18,377 nucleotides of DNA from CAINDZ01 sp964399195. Lineage in GTDB: Bacteria; Krumholzibacteriota; Krumholzibacteriia; LZORAL124-64-63. Location of the stretch: positions 1 through 18,377 of the forward strand of contig CAYNPY010000073.1 of the NCBI GenBank assembly GCA_964399195.1, in the 5' to 3' direction. How positions within the stretch are numbered: position 1 is the stretch's first letter; each line of letters starts with the position of its first letter. The translations under genes were made by a program, and so were the position numbers. The notes beneath the pieces are model-generated. The model worked only from the letters and a program-made list of their open reading frames with translations. It searched no databases and had not been told where the DNA came from. Of the stretch, positions 1 to 6,382 are shown one piece after another.

Positions 1-2718
1 CACCATCCTCCGCGTCAGCACCTCGTCGCCCGCGCGCAGGCGGTAGACGTAGACGCCGGCGGCCACCGAACGACCGTCGTCGTCGCGGCCCTGCCACGTC
101 ACCTCGTGCGCGCCGACGTCCTGCGGTCCGGCCTGCAGCGTGTCGACCAGGCGCCCGGCCAGGTCGTACACGTGCAGCTCCACCGCCACCGGCGCGGACA
201 GCTCGTAGCGGATCACGGTCGAGGGGTTGAACGGATTGGGCACGTTCTGCCGCAGCAGCGCCTGCCCTGCGGTCACCGGCTGCGGCACGGGGCTCAGCTC
301 GGGCTGGAAGACCTTCTGCACGAAGTCCGGCCGGTCGATGAACGGGTTGCGGTTGTTCTGGATCGCGTACACCGCCTCGTTGCGGTCGATCTCCTTCTGG
401 CTGACCGGGTCCATCGCGTTCCACTCCAGCAGCAGCGCCTCGGCCCAGGGCAGCAGCACCGCGCCGTCGGTCATGGGGCTGCCCGGCCAGGCGGCGTCCT
501 CGCCCAGGTAACGCGTCGACATGTAGAAGTAGTTGCGCGCGACGTCGCCCTTGTAGGCGTCGATGGGCTCGAAGACGACGCCCGTGTAGCCCGGGTAGAC
601 GCACGGGCCCAGCTTGCCGCCGTTGAGCGACGACCAGGTGGGCGCGTCCACCTCTCCGTAGGGGTAGCTGCCGCGGCGGTTGTTCACGTAGATGTCCGTC
701 GGGTAGACCTGGAACAGGTCGGTGCGCATCGGCGCGATGTCGCCGAACCAGCTGGTGGGCCAGGTGTGCTCGCGGTTGTAGCCCTCGCCCTCGCCGGAGG
801 CGGAGCCGCCTTCGTCGACGCCCAGGGTGTAGAGGTAGGGCGGCGTGCCGCCGGGCACGTCGGAATAGATGTCCCAGACCTTGCCGCCCGGCAGGTCGTC
901 GGTGGTGTAGAAGGCGTTCCACAGCGAGTCGTAGCCGATGGCCGTGTGGCCGTCGATGATCGCGTGCAGCGCCGCCTGCAGCGCGGCGCCGGTCAGGCCC
1001 TCGGCCGAGGCGTAGTAGCCGGGCGGGATGTTGCCGCCGTAGAACGTGAACGGCAGCGACGCTCCCGCCACGGCGTTGCCGTACAGGTCCGCCACGCCGT
1101 TCACCGTCAAGGTGTGGGCGCCCGCGGCCAGGGTCGTGACCGTGAGCGTCACCATCGCCGGCTGCCCGGCCACGGGCGCGGCGGCGGTCACGGTGCTGCC
1201 GGAAACCGCGTAATTGGCGGCCACCGCCGCGCTGGCGGCGGCGACGGCCTCGGTGAAGGTGACCGTCACCGTCGTGGGTCCCGGGGCCGCGACGGCGGCG
1301 AGTTGCGGCGCGAAGGTGTCGCCGACGAAGACGATGTCGCCCGCCGAGCGCGGCACGATGCCGCCGGCGGCCGCGGTGCCGTTGACCGGCCCGGTGATCG
1401 TGTAGCGCGTGCCCAGCACCAGCGACGGCGTGAGGGCCAGGTCGTCCACCTTCACGGCGCCGCCGCTGTTGCTGACCTGCCAGGTCGCCGTCGAGGGCGA
1501 GCTGACCGTGCAGGCGGCGTCGACCACCTGCACCAGCACGCCCTCCCAGTCCTCGCCCGCGGCCGCGCCGGTGGTCACGACCGCGGCCGCCGGGACGCTG
1601 CCCGGGGCGGTGGACACGATCTGGGCGCCGGTCAGCGTCGTGTTGCCGTCGCTCTCGGCCACGGTGCCGAACAGCTCGACCGCGGCGCCCACGGCCGGCG
1701 CCGCGACTCCCGTCACCCACAGCCCGCTGCGCGCGCCGGCGCCATCCTGCACGGTGAAGGTCGAGCCGAACGCCGCGGTGACCACGCCCGCGGTGACGAC
1801 CGCCTGACCCGCGTACGGCGAATCGAGACCGACGCCCTGGATGGCCGCGATCGTCGCGGCAACCGGCAGGCTGTACGACTGCTCCGGCGAGACGGTCTGC
1901 GCCGGGATCGCGTTGTTGGCGGTGATCGCGTAGTACACGGTGGCGCCGGCGGCCTGGCCCGGGATCGGCGCCGTGGTCTGGTAGAGCCCGGCGCCCGCGT
2001 GGGTCATCGTGATCGCGTTGGGCCGCGAGCCCGCAGCCGTCCCCCAGTGCAGCGCGACGCCCGTGATCGTCGAGAGCGCGTCCGTGACCGTCGCCTGCAC
2101 GTCGACCGGCTGGCCGGGCAGCGGCAGCGCGGGCACCGTCGTGATCGCCGTGATCACGGGCCCCTGCGACACGGGCGGGTTGTGCACGCCCGGGGTGGCC
2201 TGCGTCGGCGTGTCCACCGCGGTCGCGGTCCATTGCGCGGCGTTGAAGGTGAGGCTGGGCGTGGTCACGTCCGGGTTACGGACCATCGTCTTGTTCTCGA
2301 AGTTGGTGGCCGGCACGACCAGGCTCTCGACCACCGTTCCCGACGCGTTCTTCAGCTTGGCCCCGTCGTTGACGTTGCCGTTCCAGGTCGAGTTGCTGGC
2401 CGACCAGGCCTCGGCCGCGAAGTGCACCGTGAACGGGACCGTCAAGGTGGCGTCGCCCGCGACCAGGGCCTGTCCCGGCGCGATGCTGCCGGACAGGTTC
2501 CAGGTGAAGATGTCCACGCCGTTGCCCACGGCGATCAGCTGCCAGCCGGTCAGGTCCACGCTGGCGGGGCCGCTGTTCCAGATCTCGAGGTAGCGGTCGG
2601 TCAGGTAGTTCAGGCGCGGGTCGCAGAGCTCCGAGATGATGACGTCCGCGCGCGCGGCCGGCGCCAGCGCGGTCAGGATCAGCAGCAGGACGGACAGGCG
2701 GGCCAGGCGCAGCTTCAT
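1..2718 (-). CDS. Secreted multidomain endonuclease I, C-terminus cut by window edge
   Basis: Predicted extracellular, metal-dependent nuclease of the endonuclease I (EndA/NucM/Vvn) family, degrading DNA and possibly RNA. The frame is open for 906 codons from ATG 2718 to base 1, so only the last few residues are missing. Start choice: GAGGAA (2725-2730) lies 6 nt upstream and a signal peptide follows (about residues 1-24, ending AARA). Approximate domains: lamin-tail-like domain 25-165 (DVIISELCDP start, EIWNSG, DLTGWQL), Ig-like segment 187-285, OB-fold-like segment 287-466, Big_5-type Ig domain 467-560, nuclease 568-800, FlgD-like tail 820-906. The nuclease shows NREHTWP (648-654), with Glu650 and His651 matching the metal ligand and general base of this family, and FEPIDAYKGD (716-725). 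The tail has VPNPFNP (826-832) and ends RRMV at the edge. This is much longer than plain endonuclease I (about 230-250 aa). The nuclease call is sure; the OB-fold assignment is tentative. Confidence 0.93.
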   Translation of the reverse strand, partial: MKLRLARLSVLLLILTALAPAARADVIISELCDPRLNYLTDRYLEIWNSGPASVDLTGWQLIAVGNGVDIFTWNLSGSIAPGQALVAGDATLTVPFTVHFAAEAWSASNSTWNGNVNDGAKLKNASGTVVESLVVPATNFENKTMVRNPDVTTPSLTFNAAQWTATAVDTPTQATPGVHNPPVSQGPVITAITTVPALPLPGQPVDVQATVTDALSTITGVALHWGTAAGSRPNAITMTHAGAGLYQTTAPIPGQAAGATVYYAITANNAIPAQTVSPEQSYSLPVAATIAAIQGVGLDSPYAGQAVVTAGVVTAAFGSTFTVQDGAGARSGLWVTGVAAPAVGAAVELFGTVAESDGNTTLTGAQIVSTAPGSVPAAAVVTTGAAAGEDWEGVLVQVVDAACTVSSPSTATWQVSNSGGAVKVDDLALTPSLVLGTRYTITGPVNGTAAAGGIVPRSAGDIVFVGDTFAPQLAAVAAPGPTTVTVTFTEAVAAASAAVAANYAVSGSTVTAAAPVAGQPAMVTLTVTTLAAGAHTLTVNGVADLYGNAVAGASLPFTFYGGNIPPGYYASAEGLTGAALQAALHAIIDGHTAIGYDSLWNAFYTTDDLPGGKVWDIYSDVPGGTPPYLYTLGVDEGGSASGEGEGYNREHTWPTSWFGDIAPMRTDLFQVYPTDIYVNNRRGSYPYGEVDAPTWSSLNGGKLGPCVYPGYTGVVFEPIDAYKGDVARNYFYMSTRYLGEDAAWPGSPMTDGAVLLPWAEALLLEWNAMDPVSQKEIDRNEAVYAIQNNRNPFIDRPDFVQKVFQPELSPVPQPVTAGQALLRQNVPNPFNPSTVIRYELSAPVAVELHVYDLAGRLVDTLQAGPQDVGAHEVTWQGRDDDGRSVAAGVYVYRLRAGDEVLTRRMV

Positions 2719-2801
2719 GCCGGGTTCCTCGTGCGGTCAAAGGGCGATGCGGGGCGCAGCGGCCTGACGACGGCACGCCGCGCGGCGGTTTCCGGTCCTC
2801 A

Positions 2802-2848
2802 ATATTACCACAAAAGCAGCATTAATCAAATGCATGGTATGATGTCAA
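2802..2848 (-). promoter_or_regulatory. Candidate promoter of the endonuclease gene
   Basis: On the minus strand a local AT-rich patch holds TTGATT (2824-2829), a 16-nt spacer and TAATAT (2802-2807). The -10 element is preceded by TGG, giving an extended -10 form. A perfect TTGACA (2843-2848) lies just upstream, with only TTAATG 17 nt further on. Transcription from TAATAT would start near 2795 and leave a leader of about 77 nt. It lies between two genes of the same strand, so the nuclease could be transcribed separately from its upstream neighbour. Assigned by pattern only; sigma-factor preferences of this lineage are unknown. Confidence 0.35.
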
Positions 2849-2886
2849 ATTCGCGTCAACCGTGGTTGCCGGTGGCCGTCACTCTC

Positions 2887-3582
2887 TCACGACACCAGCG
2901 TCAACCGCAGCGACGTCTGCTGCCCGCCGCAGTCGTAGTGGGCGATGTAGACGCCCGACGGCAGCCGCCGCCCCTGCCCGTCGGCGGCCATCCAGTCGAC
3001 GGTGTGCACGCCCGGCCGCCGGTCCAGGGCGAGCGCAGCCACCTTGCGCCCGCGCAGATCGTGGATCGCCAGGCCGAACGGCGATCCTGCCGGCAACCTG
3101 TCGGGCACCTGGTAGGCCAGCGTCACGCGCGCGTTGAACGGGTTGGGCCAGGCCGGCCCCAGGGTGGGCTGCGCTTCCGGCGTGGGGCTGGCGGTCGCGT
3201 CCTTCGGCGCCTCGAACGGATCTGACGGCTCGCTGAACGGGGATTTGGCGCCGTCGGCGCCGATCGCCCGGACACGAACGACGTAGGTGACGCCGCCCTC
3301 CAGGTGCAGGGTGTGCTGCGTGTCGGGCGCGACCGCGACCAGCGACTCGGGGCCGGCATCGGCGCTGAGCCAGACCTCGTAGCCGGCCGCGGGCGGCAGG
3401 CTGCGGCCGTAGATGTCGCGCAGCGGCGAGGCCGCCCAGCGGACGGTCCGCTCCGTGGTCGCGGAGTTCGCCCGGGCGGCATCGACGGGCAGCGCGCAAG
3501 CCAGCCAGCCGATGGTCAGGATGACGCGGGCAGCGGTGGTGCTTCGTGGTCGCGCGGAACGGGCGTGGGCGAGGTGGATCAT
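2887..3582 (-). CDS. Small secreted fibronectin-III-like protein with FlgD-type tail
   Basis: A 231-aa predicted exported protein with no catalytic domain that I can recognise. ATG 3582 is chosen because AAGGAGG (3591-3597) lies 8 nt upstream; an in-frame ATG 20 codons earlier lacks such a site. Basic residues and a hydrophobic stretch at about 19-31 (ILTIGWLACAL) followed by DAARA suggest a signal peptide. Residues about 45-125 resemble a fibronectin type III fold: YEVWLS at 68-73, then TYVVRVRAIGADG at 99-111, a typical late-strand pattern. A Pro/Thr-rich linker (about 126-143) leads to the FlgD-like domain with WPNPFN (145-150), HDLRGRKV (174-181), DWMAADGQGRRLPSG (196-210) and the terminal SLRLTLVS. 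It lies upstream of the endonuclease gene on the same strand, 168 nt away. It may be a binding, adaptor or structural surface protein. The fold is inferred from pattern; the function is unknown. Confidence 0.85.
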   Translation of the reverse strand: MIHLAHARSARPRSTTAARVILTIGWLACALPVDAARANSATTERTVRWAASPLRDIYGRSLPPAAGYEVWLSADAGPESLVAVAPDTQHTLHLEGGVTYVVRVRAIGADGAKSPFSEPSDPFEAPKDATASPTPEAQPTLGPAWPNPFNARVTLAYQVPDRLPAGSPFGLAIHDLRGRKVAALALDRRPGVHTVDWMAADGQGRRLPSGVYIAHYDCGGQQTSLRLTLVS

Positions 3583-3912
3583 GCGGGAATCCTCCTTGTG
3601 GGGCCGGCCGTCCTGGTGGCCGAGCGCGCCACGGAGCAACAATCGTACGCAAAATCTTTATGATCTTGAATGTCGAACGAAACTATAATTGATTGTACAC
3701 CAACATATTAAAAAATAAGACAGTCCTGGCGATTTTTATCTCCCGCCAATTTGTCTCCGTTTGATTATACGCGCTGTCTTTATGTCAAGACACCGGAGCC
3801 AGCCGGGACCGCTCACGCGGCCGGGCCGGATCTGGTATCATCGCCGTCGGTTCCCTGCCCTGTCCCGTCGCCGGTCGGCCGGCGGCGACCGGCCCCCGCC
3901 GCGGAGATGGCC
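3583..3912. promoter_or_regulatory. Divergent intergenic region with AT-rich core
   Basis: This gene-free stretch separates the minus-strand Fn3/FlgD gene from the plus-strand M28 peptidase gene. Its core (about 3640-3795) is strikingly AT-rich against GC-rich flanks and probably holds promoters for both directions. Visible elements are a perfect TATAAT on the plus strand (3684-3689) without a good -35, and minus-strand TTGACA (3783-3788) and TATAAT (3764-3769) hexamers with an unusually short 13-nt spacer. A 6-bp inverted repeat, TGTCTT and AAGACA (3775-3780 and 3787-3792), overlaps the minus-strand -35. The part 3796-3912 is GC-rich leader without a convincing gene. No promoter can be fixed from sequence alone. 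Confidence 0.4.
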
Positions 3913-6360
3913 ATGCGTCCTGGCACGCTGCTCCTGTCGATCTTCCTGTTCGCGACCAGCGGCATGGCCGCCGGCGCGGCCCCTGAACGCAGTCTCGTGT
4001 TTCTGAGGACCGACGAGGCCGGCGGCCGCGCCGTCGACGCCGCGGGTCTGATGCTGCTGGCGGAAGTGCCCGGCGGCTACCTGGGTCTGCTCGCCGCGGA
4101 TGATCTGGCGCGTGTGGCGGCCTGGGGACTCGGGCACCGTGTCGTCGTGGCCGCGGATGATCCGGCCTGCGAGTACCTCGTCCAGTACGAGGCTCCGGGC
4201 GGCCGGTCCACGAAACTGCCCGACTCCGCGGAGTCGGTGCACGAGGGCGATGGCTTCCGCATTCTGCGCTTGCCCGCCGCCGATGGCCTCGGCCTGTCCT
4301 GCCTGGCCGACGTTCAGCGCGTGTTCCGCCGCCCGCTGCGCTTCGTCAGCCGGCCGTGGGAGGAGCCCGCGGGCAAGCGCGCGGTCGAGCCCGACATCCA
4401 GGCCCTGGTGGCCGCCGTCGACGCGGCCGACCTGCAGACCGCCGTCCAGGACCTGCAGGGCTTCGGCACCCGGCACAGCCAGTACGCCGGCGGCGCGCAG
4501 GCCGCGAACTGGATCCGCGACCAGTTCCTGTCGTACGGCTACGACGACGTCGTCCTGCACGACTACAACGGCTGGAACGACAACGTCGTCTGCACGAAGC
4601 CCGGCGCGGTCTACGCCGACCGTTGCGTGGTCATCGGCGGACACTACGATTCGCTCAACAACAGCAATCCCGCCGTTTCCCCCGGCGCCGACGACAACGC
4701 CAGCGGCACGGCCTGCGTGCTGGCCGCGGCGAAGCTGATGGCCGGTTACGATTTCGAGCACACGCTGGTGTTCATCGCGTTCAGCGGCGAGGAACAGGGC
4801 CTCTACGGGAGCGACGCCTGGGCCAGTCAGGCCGCCGCGCAGGGCCTGGACGTGGTCGGCATGATCAACCTCGACATGCTGGCCTACCGCGCCGCCGGCG
4901 ACGCGGCCGACGCCGACCTGGTCGCGAACACGGCCAGCCAGCCGCTGCGCGACCTGGCCTACGCATGCCTGGCCGCCTACGTGCCGGGCTTCGCCGCCGT
5001 GGACGGCGCCCTCCCCTACGGCGCCAGCAGCGACCACGCGTCGTTCTGGAGCGCCGGTTACCGTGCCCTCATGATCTTCGAGGACAGCGGCACGTACAGC
5101 CCGTACATCCACACCGCCAACGATGTGGTCGGCACCAGCGCGAACGACTTCGCCTTCATGGCGGACAACGTGAGGCTCGCGCTGGCCACCACCGCGACGC
5201 TCGCCCGGCCGTTCCATCTGGCGCTCGTGCACGAGCCCTTCCCGCACCAGGAGGGCAACGGGCCCTTCCCCGTCACGGCCGGCGTGATCGCCGCCGGCGC
5301 CACGGATCCCGGCAGCTTCGCGCTGTCCTACCGCATCGACGGCGGCGCCTTCGCCCAGCTGCCGCTGCTGCCCACGGGCCAGGACGACCAGTACGGCGCC
5401 GTGATCCCCGCGCAGGCCCGCGGCGCGCTGATCGAGTACTACCTGACGGCAAGCGACCAAGCGGGCTTCACGGCGGCCAGCCCCCCCGAAGCGCCCGCGG
5501 CGCTGCACGCCTTCCGCGCCGGTATCGAGGTGGTATTCCTCGACGACGCCGAGATCGACCGCGGCTGGACGCTGGGCTCGGCCGGCGACAACGCCACCGC
5601 GGGCCTGTGGCTGCGCGCCGACCCCGTGGGCACCGCCTACCAGCCCGAGGACGACCACACGCCGGCGCCCGGTCAGGTCTGCTTCGTCACCGGCAACGGC
5701 GCCCCCGGCGGCGCGCCCGGCGACCAGGACGTGGACGGCGGCCGCACCACGCTGGTCTCGCCGGCGATCGACCTGTCCGGCTGCGAGTGGGCGGAGATCG
5801 CCTACTGGCGCTGGTACGCCAACGAGACGCGGTACGACGACGACTTCCTGGTGGAGATCTCCGACGACGACGGCGCCACCTGGACCGGCCTGGAGATCGT
5901 GGGCGACACCGCTTCGCCGTGGACCCGCGCGGCCTTCGAGCTGCCGCGCCCCGGCGTCGACCTCACGGCGCAGGTGCGCCTGCGCTTCATCGCCTCGGAC
6001 ACCGGCGGCGGCAGCATCGTCGAAGCGCTGATCGACGACCTCGTGGTCATCGCCACGCGCGACGGCGGCCTCTCGCCGGCCGGCGACCCGCCTGCCGCGG
6101 GCGCCGCGCTGGCGGCGTTCCCCAACCCGTTCAACCCCCGCACCACATTCGCCTTCACGCTGCCGCACGCGGGCGCGGCGCGGCTGCGGATCCTCGACGC
6201 GCGGGGCCGCGAGGTGGCCTGCCCCCTCGACGCCCCGCGAGGCGCCGGCCCGGGCGAGGCCGCCTGGGACGCCGCGGGGCTGGCGAGCGGCGTCTACTTC
6301 GCGCGGCTGGAACTGGACGGCGCGACGCTGCTGACGCGGAAGCTGACGCTGGTGCGGTAG
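3913..6360 (+). CDS. Secreted M28-family zinc metallopeptidase with FlgD-type tail
   Basis: Predicted extracellular aminopeptidase-type M28 peptidase of 815 aa, hydrolysing peptides with a two-zinc centre. ATG 3913 is preferred: GGAG (3903-3906) lies 6 nt upstream and a signal peptide follows at once (residues 1 to about 22, ending GMAAGA). ATG 3907 is the close alternative. After an N-terminal propeptide-like part (25-170) comes the M28 core (about 172-430). It has all expected ligand motifs: GGHYDS with His244, GADDNASG with Asp260/261, GEEQGLYGS with Glu293/294, INLDML with Asp321 and YIHTAND with His400, so it is probably active. Then follow an Ig-like segment (about 435-535), a beta-sandwich segment (about 536-715, FLVEISDDDGATW) and the FlgD-like domain with NPFNP (738-742), ending RKLTLVR. 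The next gene starts 22 nt downstream, so the two are probably co-transcribed. Family call sure; exact substrate unknown. Confidence 0.94.
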   Translation: MRPGTLLLSIFLFATSGMAAGAAPERSLVFLRTDEAGGRAVDAAGLMLLAEVPGGYLGLLAADDLARVAAWGLGHRVVVAADDPACEYLVQYEAPGGRSTKLPDSAESVHEGDGFRILRLPAADGLGLSCLADVQRVFRRPLRFVSRPWEEPAGKRAVEPDIQALVAAVDAADLQTAVQDLQGFGTRHSQYAGGAQAANWIRDQFLSYGYDDVVLHDYNGWNDNVVCTKPGAVYADRCVVIGGHYDSLNNSNPAVSPGADDNASGTACVLAAAKLMAGYDFEHTLVFIAFSGEEQGLYGSDAWASQAAAQGLDVVGMINLDMLAYRAAGDAADADLVANTASQPLRDLAYACLAAYVPGFAAVDGALPYGASSDHASFWSAGYRALMIFEDSGTYSPYIHTANDVVGTSANDFAFMADNVRLALATTATLARPFHLALVHEPFPHQEGNGPFPVTAGVIAAGATDPGSFALSYRIDGGAFAQLPLLPTGQDDQYGAVIPAQARGALIEYYLTASDQAGFTAASPPEAPAALHAFRAGIEVVFLDDAEIDRGWTLGSAGDNATAGLWLRADPVGTAYQPEDDHTPAPGQVCFVTGNGAPGGAPGDQDVDGGRTTLVSPAIDLSGCEWAEIAYWRWYANETRYDDDFLVEISDDDGATWTGLEIVGDTASPWTRAAFELPRPGVDLTAQVRLRFIASDTGGGSIVEALIDDLVVIATRDGGLSPAGDPPAAGAALAAFPNPFNPRTTFAFTLPHAGAARLRILDARGREVACPLDAPRGAGPGEAAWDAAGLASGVYFARLELDGATLLTRKLTLVR

Positions 6361-6382
6361 GCGAGTCATCCGGAGGTGCGCC

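Noticed and set aside
106..3225. Very long plus-strand open frame (about 1040 codons) antisense to the nuclease and Fn3 genes
   Set aside because: The product is Arg/Gly/Val/His-rich with no domain pattern, as expected for the complement of GC-rich coding DNA. The minus strand gives clear nuclease and Fn3/FlgD proteins with ribosome sites.
3751..3912. Upstream in-frame start of the M28 peptidase (54 extra codons)
   Set aside because: It would put a Pro-rich segment before the signal peptide and lacks a ribosome site; GGAG before ATG 3913 with an immediate signal peptide is better.
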